A model generated the notes under the pieces. The model saw only the letters and a program-made list of their open reading frames with translations, searched no databases and was not told the DNA's origin. A stretch of 64,000 bases of DNA from Parasponia andersonii (lineage: Eukaryota > Streptophyta > Magnoliopsida > Rosales > Cannabaceae). A program made the translations under genes and the position numbers. The stretch spans positions 229,849 to 293,848 of the forward strand of contig JXTB01000114.1 in the NCBI GenBank assembly GCA_002914805.1, in the 5' to 3' direction. Shown one piece after another: positions 24,968 to 37,392 of this stretch (position 1 is the first letter of the stretch; each line of letters begins with the position of its first letter).

Positions 24968-25497
24968 TTTTGCTCCCTAAATTTTGTCCTCGGTATAAAT
25001 TTATCCCATTATTTTTGTTTTTGTATTCAAGTACCCATTAATGGTGAAGTTGTTCTTCTGCACCGTGCTGAATACTAACATTGTCAATGGGTAAAAGTTA
25101 AATAGTCTTTCTCTTTTTAAAGAGTTAAATAAATACCTTTAATTTTTCAAGCAACTAATTTTTTTTATGATTATATAAATGAAATAAATTAAAAGAGGTT
25201 AAATTTTTTTTTTTTTAAAAGAGGCTGTAACATAGAGTAGTTTTTTGCATTTTATTAATTATATTCAAAAATGTTTTTGAAGTCATGTCCCAAAAGATGC
25301 ATAATTTTATATCTATAATCCAGAAGACTCTCTTGAAGGCGAAATAATTATTTAATATTTGCCCACTAGTGGTCTTCTAACAATGTTAATATTAAGGCCA
25401 AAAGAGAAATCTTTTTACAATTTAAGGGTATTTGAATACAAAGTCAAAAATAAAGACATAAATTTATATTGAGGACAAAAGATAGGGAACAAAATGA
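24968..25497. mobile_element. Foldback element, about 530 bp
   Basis: TTTTGCTCCCTAAATTTTGT and CCTCGGTATAAATTTAT at the left are mirrored at the right (ATAAATTTATATTGAGGACA, AGATAGGGAACAAAA). Arms of at least 75 bp. Confidence 0.65.
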
Positions 25498-25534
25498 CTA
25501 ATGGTTTAATTGACAAATTTTTTGTGCTATGCAT

Positions 25535-25715
25535 TAAAGTAAATGCACGAGAGCACACGTTAGTTGGTCCAAAGCTTTAAGAATGTATATATGAGTTTGG
25601 AGGGTCAGAAGTTCAAGCCTTAGTAGTATGTGTGTGTGTTTGTGTGATATTTTCCTTTAATTTGTAGTAAGTGGTGGTCATTAGTTAAGTCCTATTATTT
25701 TTTTAAAAAAAAAAA
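25535..25715 (+). mobile_element. Possible SINE with repeated tail
   Basis: GTTAGTTGGTCC and AGTTCAAGCC are weak A/B-box matches. The tail GTAAGTGGTGGTCATTAGTT recurs at about 25812-25840, and in reverse at about 7682-7725, which shows a dispersed family. Confidence 0.4.
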
Positions 25716-25890
25716 TACATGACAGTGCATGCAGAGGATAGACATGAAAACCTATTATTCCTAATAGAGTGAGGTGGAGATTAGGTAATAGTAGGTATTT
25801 TTTTTCTTTAATTTTTATTAAGTAGAGACCATTAGTTAAGTTCATTTAAAAAAAAAATGCACAAGAGTGCACATATAAGAGTGGATAATA

Positions 25891-26007
25891 GTTGTGATTT
25901 TGAGTCAAAAGTTTGAAAGTAATGCATGTTTTGCTGATGAATAATATAAAGTTGTAATTTTGAGTCAAAAGCTGGAAAGTAATGTATATTTTGCTAATGA
26001 ATAATAA
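25891..26007. repeat. 60-bp tandem duplication
   Basis: GTTGTGATTTTGAGTCAAAA and GTTGTAATTTTGAGTCAAAA start the two units at 25891 and 25951; a few substitutions. Confidence 0.95.
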
Positions 26008-26764
26008 GTTATCTCCAAAAACCCCCAAAACCCTAGTCTCATTTTTTTTCCTCTCTTAAAACTTATGTTGTTACTCTCACAATAAGCTAAAAAAGAAGTG
26101 TTTCGATCTCCTTTTCCAGCTCTCATCCTGCACCTCTATCCTCTCTTATCTCTTTCGGAGATGTAGGGTTTTTCCGTTTTTTTCTTTTTTCTTTAAATTT
26201 CTAATGAGTTCAAATTTAAATCTAATTATAAAACTATATTTGTGTGATTTTTGTACCATCTAATCTTTGATCTCTATGAGTTTTTATTCTGTTTACTAAA
26301 TCTTGAATTTATGAATTTTTTTTTTTTGATTTAGATCAGTAATACAAATGGGTCTTTTTTTTGGTATAAATTTTATTTGATTTTGGAATCATAGTACTCT
26401 ACTTGCTATGAACACAGTCTAGTAGCCGGTGAAGATAATTATTTACTAGTGATCCTTGTTATCTTATCTCTTAGGAAATTATGATAGCTCACAATCTTCT
26501 TATTGTTGCATTTGTGATCTATTTTTTGAATAATTTAAAATTGTAATCTTCTATATTGATAGTGTAATTAAAGCTTGTTTTTATTAATATTATTTCTTTG
26601 AGGAGCCCGGTTTTTATCCAAAAAAAAAGTTATCTCCATCACATTTTCAATCTAACTAAAAATAATAATCTAAGAGGATGCTTTCATTTTAAAATCCTAA
26701 GATTGGTAGCATAATTTAGCAAAAATTCAAAGTGTATTCATTTAATTCTTTTTTGAGATAGAGA

Positions 26765-26864
26765 ATACATATATATAAATATGAAATTTCATTTCTTAAA
26801 GGACATAGGGTGATATACATATATATAAATATGGAATTTCATTTCTTAAAGGACATGGGGTGAT
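26765..26864. repeat. 50-bp tandem duplication
   Basis: ATACATATATATAAATATG... at 26765-26814 and 26815-26864 with two or three changes. Confidence 0.96.
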
Positions 26865-26999
26865 GGGTAGTAGGTTTATTCTCATTGGCAACTATATTTA
26901 CCCTTAATGTTGAGGTATTAAGTTCAAATCTCGCTCTTAATTTGTCCCCCACAAAAAAAAGGCTAATAATTTCGTTTGACGTAGGGGTCTTGATATAGA

Positions 27000-27385
27000 A
27001 ACGACAATGTGTTATGACAACAAAATTTGAAAATGACGATAAAATAAAAACAACAAATTGGTAAACGACAATTGACAATTAGAAAACATGACATTAGAAC
27101 ATGAAACGACAATCAAGAGGTAGACAACAACAAATTTACAACAACAAATTGGCGAGCAATAATTAAAAAATATATAAACATTGACTATAAAACGACAATT
27201 AATAGCATGGACATTAGAACTGAATATGACAATCAAGAGGCGTCGACACGAAACTTACAACAACAAATTTGCGAACGACAATTAAAAAAAAACATGTAAA
27301 CATTGACGATAAAAACGACAATTAGAAACATAGACATTAGAACTGGAAACGACAATCAAGATGCAGAGACAAGAAACTTACAAAG
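27000..27385. repeat. 120-bp tandem repeat, about three units
   Basis: GACAATCAAGA recurs at 27108, 27228 and 27351. Each is preceded by GACATTAGAAC and followed by ACAACAACAAATT(T/G)GCGA-like sequence in the first two units. The unit is 120-123 bp and rich in ACGACAAT words. Confidence 0.88.
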
Positions 27386-28293
27386 GATAGCAAAACTGGA
27401 GATGACAAAACGAGAAGACAACATATAAAACTGAAAACAAGACAAGAAAATGACGATAACATTTAAACGAGATGAACTTATTGAACAACATCATTTAACC
27501 AGAATTATTAAAATTGAGAATAGGGACTAAAATCGAGGAAAAAAAGAAGAAAAGAAAAAGTTTAGTTTTAGTAGTAGAATGTGAGTCTTGTGACATTACC
27601 AAAATGATTGGGAAAAAAAAAAAAGAAAACATAGTACAGTAGTTCAAATCTGGAATATTTTAAAAGTCACTGACCAAAATGGGATTTAGATTACTTTTTC
27701 AAAGACTAAAAATACGATCAAGGCCAAACAATAAAGAACAAACGACACGAAATTTAAAAAAAAAAAAAAAAAAAAAAGTAGTAAAAGGAACCAACGAAAA
27801 GCCAAGTGGTGCACAGAAAAAGGCCAACAAAACTAGCAAACGAATGGAAACCAACATCAAAAGGAGAGAGCAAAAAAGAAACAAGAATGACATCAAAATT
27901 GAAAACTACAAGTTTAAAAACTACACGCCTTCCTTGACCTATTACTGTAATAACATATTACAATGTACTACGTACATGTAGCATTTGCTTTGCCTCCAAG
28001 TATATTCTCCCAAACCATAGTAGCAAACTACAAAAAAACCTTAGTCTGAGGGTTTAATCAAAACCAAACTTATCCAAAAGAAAATCACCATTTAGAGGAG
28101 AGAAAAATAGTGTCTACATGCACAGTTTGTCTGTTCAAAGCCTTTCAATAAGAATATAATAACTCCATAAAATTGCATATCAAAACATCGTTGCTTTTGA
28201 GTCCAAAACAATCAATATTCTGCTAAACAATACGGTAAACAAAAGTATAGATGCTAAACCACAAAAGAAAGTTATTTTCAGGACTTTTGGTTC

Positions 28294-31200
28294 TTAGCTT
28301 TGTCCCACTTCTTCTTGCTTCATCTTCCCAATCTCCACAAGCAGAGTCAAAAGAGCCTCGCACATTTCACAGGCATCTGGCTCTTTGGAATTCTTCTTCG
28401 ATGAACAATAAACCATCCAAGCATGGTCAAGTTTCCTATCTGGTTTGACAACAACTGAGCCTGGAACTTCAGCATCCCGGCATGTCACCAAACCATCACT
28501 CTTCTCCCCATACCGCAGCTGCAGGTGGAGTGCACACAAAGCCATAGCAGCGGATATAGGCATCACTACAGGTACCTGACGTCCTGCTCGAAGAAAATTT
28601 TCAGACTCCTCGTTGTCAAACTTCAGGAGGGGAAGCCAAGAAAGCTCTGCATGAGCTATTTGAGTCATGGTGGCAAGGACTCCTGGCGCGATACTGGCTT
28701 CGGAGTGGAAGGAGATTAGAGGGACTTGTTCTGGTAGTTTGTACCTCATGATGAATTCCTTCCGCTTCTCATATGTCAGATCCTCTAGTGCCCGTATGTC
28801 ACCCTACAAGGTTTGAACTTATGAGAACTACAAACAGAAGAGAAGTTAAAAATATGGAAACTCCTGTGTCTGAAATTGAATGAAAAGAAATTGTGTAGAA
28901 TAACATGGTCAATAAAAAAGTAAAGAGACTATGGGAGACAGGACATGAAGGTGGAACAGTTTGAAATCAGACGGATAACCTAATAACCCTGTCTGAGATG
29001 GTTGGAATATGATAAAGAAAATAGATGTCAACTGTGATACAACATGAAAGGAATTCACACAGCTCTAAGTCAGTGAACAAACTGCATAACCTTCCAAAGC
29101 ATCCAAACATCTGCCCTGTCATTTTCCAAGAGCTTCACAGTGATCCCATGGATATTCTCATTAAGAGAAGAAAGAGAAGTTTATACTTTACTAATGCATT
29201 AGAATATATCTAATCTATGTTTACTAAAGTGTTTTAAAAGCTACAGAAATTTTCTTCCTATAGTAGATTAACTAGATGAGATTGGCTTGTTCTATTCGAT
29301 ATGTAGTTGTACAAACTACAAGTACAACACAGCAGAATGCCACCCAGATACAAATATCTTATGCAAGTTGCAAATGACCAACTTGGTGCTTCCCATGAAT
29401 ATTAAACCTCTGACCAATGAAGTCTCTGGGTACAAGGAACCCAGATCATAGCAGTTTAATGCAACAAAGACCGCCAAATCAGAGGCTAAAATGATGGTCT
29501 ACGACTTTAGACAATCCAAAATAAGCACTTACCAAGCCCAGATAATATTTAATTTCACTTAATAACCATTATTTCCTGCTTGAATGTGAAATGTTTCTAA
29601 GCACAACTTAACCTGGAGTTCATGAAAAATGACAATACTTTGAGCAAAGAAATCGTTACCTTGATCAACTTGCATATTAAAAGCTCCATAATCCTCCTGG
29701 TTTCCTTGTCAGCAATCTGGCCTTCACGAAGAATATCAGAAGCTAAAGGGGTGCCGCCATAAGGGCTTTGTACAAGTGCTAAACCAGCAACTTTGTCTTT
29801 CAAATTGTTCCAGTGGATTGACAGAGCAGCTGCAGCATCAACCCCACCCTTGCTGTGGCCTAGCAGCATTACAGGCTTGCCAGATCCCCAGTAAAGCTCC
29901 TCAATGTATTGCCTGAGTTCCCAGGCATTGTGTTCTACAGATGCCTTCATACAAACAATAAAGCGGAGAGAGTGAATATAGTTTTCAATATGTCGGAAGA
30001 AAAAATTTAACTATTTGGGACCTCTTAGTCGGCAAAATTTTCAAGAGTTAACATTTGATACCTCACTATGAATCTTTGCAATATGACAAGCTAGACCCAT
30101 CTTTGAAAAGAATCTTTTAGTTTCCACAAAGTACAACGGACCGTGATTACTAAAGAGGCCTGAAAAAATGAAAGTTACATTGCAAGGGGTTACTAATCAT
30201 GTCCCATGAGCAGAACAAACATCTTGTTGAATATCATGACAAGGGCATATACCAGGAATTAGTAGATAAACATATGAATTAGGGAGTGAGTGCTCTCCAT
30301 TCCTGGAGTAACATCCGAGATAAGTACGAGTAGTTAGACTCAGATTTAATTGACTAATCAGCAGTCAAAACTAATATAAGAACCAACAATGAAAAATATA
30401 ACATATGAATCAAGCTTCTGGGGGTTAAGCCTGTTAAATGTTTATGATTGACTCAAAATAAGAGTTTATCAAACTAAATGAGTTAAAGAAATACCAAATA
30501 ACCATGGCACCTTATTTCTGCAAGCAATTCCAAAAATCTTTCTGTACCATCCTTCACAGGAGGCATTCCCGGAGTTTTCTGTAACCATCCAATATCATCA
30601 GAAGAACCTAGCAATGTCTTCTGTACTCGAGATATTATGCTGAAGATGCAAAAATGAGTATTAATGACCCATGTGATGCTAAATTAAGAGACGAATAAAT
30701 CTAATTGTAAATAATTCACCATCCTTATAAAGGTTTAAAAAACAGACACTTAATACAAGGATGAAAGAAGCCATCACAAGCACTTCAATGGGTAAAGACC
30801 TACTCTTTTACCTACAAAGACGAACTTGAGCACATCTAATGTAAGAGATAGAACATCTGCAAGAGGCCATTGCCAACCTCCAGGCAAACTGTAATCCAAA
30901 TAGCGGGAACATTAACCTACAGCCAGCAAAATTGTCAATAAGATATGCGAAAACATTAGCAGAATAATGCTTGATATTTCAGAATTATGAATAATTTCAA
31001 CCATTCATCTATACCACTTCACAGAGATGTACTTCACTAAGCTTTAGCATCACATAGAGCTTTTAAGACAACAAAATATTATTAATTACCCTTGAAAAAT
31101 GAAAAGGCTTCCCGCATAAAAATCAATGATTTCTATAATGTCAGATCTTGTATCTACAGTAAACTCTTCCCTGGGTTCTCGGGCTCTTCTTGCACGAATT

Positions 31201-31918
31201 CTGGGGCATGTACAGTCATTACAAGGTTTATATGATGATGAAGAATCTTCTGGAAAAGATTCAGAAATGCTATGTCTCAAAGGGCTTGAATGTGGTTCAC
31301 TAGAACTGACCATTAAATTCTCCAAGCATCTGCTAAGATCTCCGAGTACAAGATCCTCTGCAATAACATCATCATGCCCAAATAAGAACCATTAACTTCC
31401 ATGACCACAAGGCATGTCGAAAAAGATATAAATCTTGCATATCAAAAGAAATTGATCTAATGGTAACAGAGGTACATGAACAACACCCTGCATATCAAAC
31501 AACGATTAAAGCAAAAAGCTCACCAATAAATTGCATCAATTGGTCGCCTATATAATTGGCCAACGTCAACAGACGGGTGAAAATGTCATCCATTGATGAG
31601 CCGAATTCAATAACATCTGTATTATTCACAGCACTGTCATGGGCCTGATACAAAGACCAGTGTTAGAACTAAAAGAAGCAATCAATAAAACCAAACTGAA
31701 AAAAAAAAAACCACCAAGTAGTGATACCATCACTCGCTAGGCAAAGAGGTATTAAATATTAGTAAAGAGAGATGCATCAACACACAGGGAGAAACACAAA
31801 AATTACCCCGAAAAATAAAATGATGATAACAATTATTGGCACTTACAGTTGAAGGGAATTCATATATTTCATTTTTGACATATACATGTCCCATCAATTC
31901 TTCCAATCCTGAAGTCAT
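28294..31918 (-). CDS. Alpha/beta-hydrolase (lipase-like) protein, nine coding exons
   Basis: Exons by frame and splice signals: 31847-31918, 31524-31644, 31090-31357, 30812-30888, 30511-30639, 30253-30302, 30062-30159, 29660-29944 and 28294-28803 (stop at 28294). The product is about 530 residues. Hallmarks are LLIPGLFSNHGPLYF (oxyanion-side strand), the nucleophile elbow LLGHSKGG (GxSxG) followed by VDAAAALS, and LALVQSPYGGTPLASDIL. It resembles uncharacterised plant alpha/beta-hydrolases with a long N-terminal extension; substrate unknown. No signal peptide is obvious. The start is uncertain: ATG 31918 is in frame, but CTTCAG at 31914-31909 looks like an acceptor, which would move the start to ATG 31894 after a 5'-UTR intron. 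The junction between exons 4 and 5 is one base out of frame with the best splice sites; an acceptor 14 nt further in restores frame. All other junctions fit in phase. Confidence 0.82.
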
Positions 31919-32541
31919 GCAATTGCAAACAAAAATAGAGAATTTCATTTCATTTTTCACAGAAAAGTACAAGCATAATAAAAAGAAAATATCTCTTGAA
32001 ATATTTCCAGGTAAACACAGCAAATATATCTCCAAAGGAAATGGGCTAATTACAAACTCGAAGCAAAAAAAAAATCCCATCAGATCTTCATAAACAAATA
32101 AACAAGGATAACTTTCATGACACGAATGACCACTGAATCAGAGAAAAAATAAAACTTCAATTAGAGATTTCGAATTCGACGAGATGAAACGAAGCACGGC
32201 AAAAGGTCCAATACATTGATCCCAGGCATTGAGTTTGGACTCAGGTGGCTATGTTTTTGTGGGGTGGGGTTAAAACGGGAAATCTACAGCTGGTTCTTTC
32301 TTTCACCAAGTTTGCATGAGCAGAGTAATGAGAATGAACAATCTGATTACCGATTCAGAAATTTGGACCATAGTCTAAAACAGTGTCTAAAAGAGCCTAG
32401 GCTGCATAAATCTCCAAGTCATGGACATCCACATCTTGAGAACAACCACAGAGGAGCCAAAAACAGAAACTGAACTGACATTTCACTAATGTTATTAATC
32501 ATTAAAAGAAACATGTACACAAAGGTATCAGAGAATGACTT

Positions 32542-32640
32542 ACACTCACTAATTAGAGTACCCCAACTCTCAACTCCGAAGCCCAACAACGAAAGAGAGA
32601 CTCAAATCTGCAAAACCCAGAAACCAAAACCAGATTCGAA
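32542..32640 (-). other. Possible 5'-UTR exon of the hydrolase gene
   Basis: On the minus strand a good donor (GTAAGT) lies at 32541-32536. A fitting acceptor (CTTCAG) lies just before the first coding exon at about 31909. The CT-rich stretch upstream could be leader sequence. No coding potential was seen. The upper limit is a guess. Confidence 0.3.
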
Positions 32641-33850
32641 TTTATAGCGGGAAAAAGGGACAAAAAATCAGTAACCCATTTCCAAGAAGGCTTTAAAAAT
32701 TCAAAGTATCAAACTTCATAAAGTAATAAATGAAAATTAAAAGTGGGAACGTTGAAAGAAAGATCTCAAAGTGTATGGATGAGAAAATATTACCACATAT
32801 ACATACCATACCATACCAACCGAACAAGAAAAGTTTAGTCATGGGAATGGGAATGGAGCAATAGATGATCGTTATCCAATTGCTTTAATTTCAATATCTC
32901 CAATGGCCCCACCAAAAAAATTAAATAAACAGATAATAAATAAATAAAGGGTCGCTTTAGAAAAAAGAAAAAAAGAAAAAAAGAAAAAGAAACTGCACCA
33001 TGTACGTACATCGGTAGATTCAAATACCTCTCTTTATGTTCTTGGGAAGATAAGGACCGACCCAAAAGCAGTAATTACATTGGTTTCTTAGTTTTTACTC
33101 AAAAATCGAGTAAAGAAAAGCACCAACTGAAATGGGAACATTTTTAAATATCGGAAATCTTACTCTCAAAATCAATGCCATAATTGTGGAGACACCGTAT
33201 TTTGGTAACTTTACTTAGTCCGCGGACTAGCTAGGGACTTAATGGGACACGCGGCTTTTGCTGAGTGCTTCCTCTAGTAGTAAGCAAAGCCGGGGTGTAA
33301 GAAGTGGCCCCACCGCTGGGGATTTAAAGTTCTGGATAGGTCAAGTTTGAAGAAAGGGACACGTGTCGTGTTGGGAACTTAGTCTCGGGTTTGCGTGGAC
33401 AAATGTTACTTAATAGTTCTCCACGAAAATGGCGAGTTAGAAGGACTTTTCAGCGCCATGCCTGGTTGTTGAAAAAAGCGTTTTTAGCTTGAAAAATTCC
33501 GCATTCATATTTGTTAAGATTAGCCAAACTCTCGTATTCTTCATCTTAGCAAAAAGAACAAAAGATGAAACTCAAAGAAAGAAGAAAAATTGTACGGTCC
33601 ACCTGAATTGTAAGAATCTGGCGATGCAATTACAATGATAGGATGACTATACTTGAATTTTCTCTACTTGGAACATAAAAGAAAGAGTTACAATTTCTGA
33701 AATTATTTAGAGACAACAGTACTTATATTGGTTTCAAAGATCGTGAAAATGGTACAACAAAATATGTACAGAAACTTCTAGCAAAAAAACCAAGTACGTG
33801 CCTAGAAGCAATACATTCCAAAAGAAAATCAAATTACAACTTAAGAGGAG
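32641..33850. other. Spacer between hydrolase 5' region and GT47 3' end
   Basis: Probably the hydrolase promoter. Less AT-rich at 33220-33450, where the G-box lies. No open frame of interest. Confidence 0.5.
33355..33370. promoter_or_regulatory. G-box/ABRE-like palindrome upstream of the hydrolase gene
   Basis: ACACGTGT with a CACGTG core at 33360-33365, in the roughly 1.2-kb gap between the hydrolase 5' region and the 3' end of the GT47 gene. G-boxes bind bZIP/bHLH factors and often mark light or abscisic-acid response. A single site proves nothing about regulation. Confidence 0.3.
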
Positions 33851-33970
33851 CAATGGCAAGGCAGATAATATACAGAAGCTCATTTTCTGAGTCATGGGCT
33901 AGCATTACCACTGGGGTTCTTTGCATCCTCATTGAGTTCTTCAGATACTTAAAGCTTTGCTCTGAAATGT

Positions 33971-36381
33971 TTATCTGGGTTTTATCTGAAAAACTCGATT
34001 GTACCAAATTGAATGAAGGGTCATATGGAAGAGATCATATTTCATGGGTTTATCATGCCAGAGAAAATGCTTCTGAACCTTCCTGACCGCCAGTTGCATA
34101 TCGAGATACTTCTCTTTTGGTATCGCGAGTAGTATGTCTTTCAATCTTGGAATGTCTTTCTCAGCAAGAACTACAGAGAATGCTTCCCAATTCAAGACCT
34201 CGAAATATGGAGGTACAAAATTGTCAGATATGATCACTGGAACACATTCATAGAAGATGGCTTCAACCACCCTTGGGCTGTTAACTTCATATCCCTTGGG
34301 GCAGATACAGAATTTGCTGCTCTTCATGTGCTGGATGTAGTTCATTTTGCTTGGAACACCAGGAGGCATTGGACCAAAGATCTTCATATCCTGGTCTTTA
34401 CCCTTCCAGTACTTCAACAAGATTGGGCGTAAGTAACCATGCATGTTCCCTGCATAGAAGGCAAGAATCTGCCTCTGAAATGGAGGTTTCCCACCAAGAT
34501 CTCTTAGAGGATTCCTTGCTGACCGGACATAAGTCTCAGGAAGAGATACATCCCTTCCGATTTTGAAGCCTGCAGTTACATCAGCATTGCAAAGGGCTTT
34601 CACGCAACGTTCCATGTGGTGTCTTGTTTCGTATGGAGCCTGTAAGAATCCGATACTTTCTTGTTAACATTGGCAAAGTCATATCACATTTGTTGTCCGT
34701 AGAATATGATTTTTGACTGTTCAAGTGAATACAAAAGAAGAGAGTTGCACAACTAGCTTACCCAGTCATGGCAGGCAACAAGAAAATGATCAGCTCCACC
34801 AGTTCTATTAAAGTAAGGATATTTTGCAGCTATTTTTTCAGTGTACTCCTTCAAATATTGGCGTAGGTTTGTCCGATTATGTGAGTTACGTACATACAGG
34901 GTGTATTCTAGCATGCGTGAACTGAATGGCATATAAAAGAGATGAGCCCTCCGGGGGTCTTTTACAATAAAACGCCTGTTTCCCTCCATCAGTTTCATAA
35001 ACCATCCCTCTGAAGCATATAATCCCTTTAGTATTGGTTGATGGAAGATGGGTTTTCCCCCCTCCTTATAGACATAGACTTTGAGTGTGCGTTCCATGAG
35101 TTCGTAACTCCTGAAAAAAATAGAACCAAACTTGAAATTAGACAATGAACAAGTTTCAGAAAGGAGCTTTTTTTATTGACTTAATTCTTCCATGCAATGT
35201 TATCACATGGAATCTAGTATGGTATGTACTGAGAGCCTGCATTGCAAAGGGCACTTGGGGTACTCAGGGTAAACTTCACTTTCCTTTTGAACATGGAAAT
35301 ATTCCGAAAGAGAGGAGCATATAATTCTCGATCATTTATTGCAGGATAAGCATGCTCAATCTGTGGCTTCAAAGCTAGAATTTCATGATCACGTATGGAG
35401 GACCATCTTGGTCTCTACAATAAACCAAATTATGTTAGATGCTCTGAATTAAGCTAAAGCATTAAGGAAATTGCCTTATCAATAGCATCAATATTTTCGT
35501 ACCATTGAACGTGATTTAGCGCGGTGCCTTGCTAGTATGTGGTTCATCTCCTGAAATGATGTTATTGACTTTGGGGGCATTTCACACCTCATCTTCTTTC
35601 TTCCAGGAATGCTGGCAATTGCAGAATGATTCTTTGAAATTACAAGATCACTTTGCTCTGAAACAGAAGCCAATGGAGAGCTTTTGCTGGATGTTGAGGT
35701 TGTTAAAAACGTGGTATTCATTGAAGCTGCTGCAGAAGATGCAAGTGTAGAGGGTTGAAAAGGAGTGTCTAGGCCACGGTCAGATTTTTTCAGCGACAGA
35801 CTTATGTTCTCTGCAAGATCTGGTTCTCTAATCTGCTTTAGAGGGACGCCTGGCCTATCTTTGCTGGCTTTATCCATTATAGCATCACTCTCCTCATTTT
35901 GTATGCTTACCAGTGTTGATATGCCATTTACATGTCCAGAATTCTTAGATGGAAAACCGTTGTCTACAAATCTATCCAGAACATGTTGAGAAACAAAGCC
36001 TTTATTTTCCAATGTAACACTAACCTCCTTAAATCTGTCATTTCCCCTTTTTTCAGTTTCAAACCCCAGTTCTCCTCCCTTATCAAAGCTGTCAGCATCA
36101 TTCTCCAACTCGACACTTGTAGATGTGTCAATCAAATCTGAAGCATTAACTGTAAGAGGGTTTCGGACCATAACAGATTTGGTGGAAGAACGAACAGTAC
36201 TGACATTATATTTAGCGTATCTTGAAATCTCATTGTCAGGCAACATCGAGCGAAGAGCTTTTCCATATGGAAGCAGGAAAGATTGAAGCAACAAATGAGT
36301 AAAAGCCACAAACACCATCAGAAAAAGCCATCCTCGGGCTTTAGTGTGGCCAAGCTTACGAAATTGAAACAGGTTCTCCAT
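33971..36381 (-). CDS. GT47 exostosin-family glycosyltransferase, copy 1
   Basis: Four coding exons: 35503-36381 (879 nt), 35284-35414 (131), 34762-35110 (349) and 33971-34639 (669, TAA at 33971). They sum to 2028 nt, 675 residues, in frame. The start is ATG 36381 (MENLFQF...). The frame stays open further up, but the first upstream start-like codon is TTG. Residues 17-37 are a single hydrophobic segment after a short basic tail, as in type II Golgi proteins. The exostosin domain covers exons 3-4: SYELMERTLKVYVYKEG, FMKLME, HLFYMPFSSRML, RTGGADHFLVACHDW, GKPPFQRQILAFYAGNMHGYLRP, KFCICPKGYEVNSPR and VVEAIFYECVPVIISDNFVPPYFEVLNW split across positions. The family transfers sugars in cell-wall polysaccharide synthesis; the acceptor is unknown. 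The intron-2 donor is GA at 35283-35282 instead of GT. A GT at 35274-35273 would add three residues in frame. Paralogue of the gene at 55785. Confidence 0.88.
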
Positions 36382-36462
36382 AGAGCGCCCTATACTTGAC
36401 AAACCCCAAATCACGTACAACTTATCATTCTTGGAGATACAATTTGAAATAGCTTCTAAATT

Positions 36463-37392
36463 TCTGCAAAAATTTCAGGAGCTGTTAAGTTAAAGCTGTT
36501 AAAGAACAAAGGTACTCAAAAGTGAAAATTAGCTTAGATCCTCTCCATTTGCAAGTGGGATGCAGGGGAATTTAGCTAAACACAAACATTCTAACTCTAA
36601 TCCTTACAAACAGTCTAACTCTAATCCTTAGTACTTTTAACACATATTTCTATACAATCTGCTCAGGGATGTTTGATTATAATCTAATGATCCAAATTTG
36701 GTAACTATACCCCTCTAAATTTTAAGCAGAGAGGATCTTGACAAGGAAAAAGGGATCGTATTTACACGAGTGTGATAAATAATCATAGGCAACGTCCACA
36801 ACCCAGAATCTAACATAGAAACCCACACAACCCATTAATATCTAAACCTATAAAAATTAAAAGCTTCTGAATATACAGTGGCAACAGTAAGTTACAGCTC
36901 TCAGAGCCAGAATATAGCATCATCTCAAACAAGATTACCTTGAACACCATTTACTTAAAATAAGACCAAAATCTACAAAGATTTTTGCTTTTCTCTTTGT
37001 TTTGGTACAAGAACAAAATTAAGGAAAGAAATATCTTTCTGGGTTTTGAAATAAAAAAAAATAAAAAAAAATAAAAAAAAAAACAAAATAAACAGTTTCA
37101 AAAAATACTCCCTTTAACAAAATTACATTTTGTGTGGAAATTGACTTACTACTGACACAGAATTCTCAAGCTTGAGTCCATGACTGAAAAGGGTTCTATA
37201 ACCATTAGTAGGAAGTAAAACGTTTTGGGTTGGCTGGCTTCTGAGAAATCCAAGGAAACACTGACCCGGGTGGATGTTGTAGTAAAGTGTAAGCCTTGAG
37301 CTTGATTTTTCTAGGCAGCCAAACGGCAGAAGAAATAGAATCCTTGGAGTTGGGGGACATCGTTTACTGCATATGGTTTTTTGCTTTAAATA
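36463..37392 (-). promoter_or_regulatory. Probable 5'-UTR intron and TATA region of GT47 copy 1
   Basis: On the minus strand a TATA-like CTATTTAAAG lies at about 37392-37383. A strong donor GTAAGT at 37149-37144 and an acceptor TTTTTGCAG ending at 36464 would remove a 685-nt leader intron. The upstream leader exon would be about 37150-37355. Inferred from signals only. Confidence 0.4.

Larger units (their letters stand above)
23570..28290. other. Gene-free region with repeats
   Basis: 23700-24800 has phrases found in plant copia LTRs (ACGGTTCGATACTCACCTAC and a spread of AATCAATTAATAAAG copies) but no clear borders. From 25500 on it holds the SINE-like, tandem and 120-bp repeats listed. 26865-26960 has another B-box-like AAGTTCAAATCTC. 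27386-28290 is A-rich without coding signal and includes the 3' flank of the hydrolase gene. Confidence 0.45.

Noticed and set aside
27679-27981. 100-codon lysine-rich open frame
   Set aside because: It runs through a poly(A) tract and A-rich DNA; composition alone explains it.
29025-29213. Extra exon in the large hydrolase intron
   Set aside because: The short open frame lacks matching splice sites, and the flanking exons join in phase without it.
36382-36420. Upstream extension of GT47 copy 1 to a TTG
   Set aside because: TTG is not a normal plant start; the first in-frame ATG at 36381 begins a typical family N-terminus just before the membrane segment.
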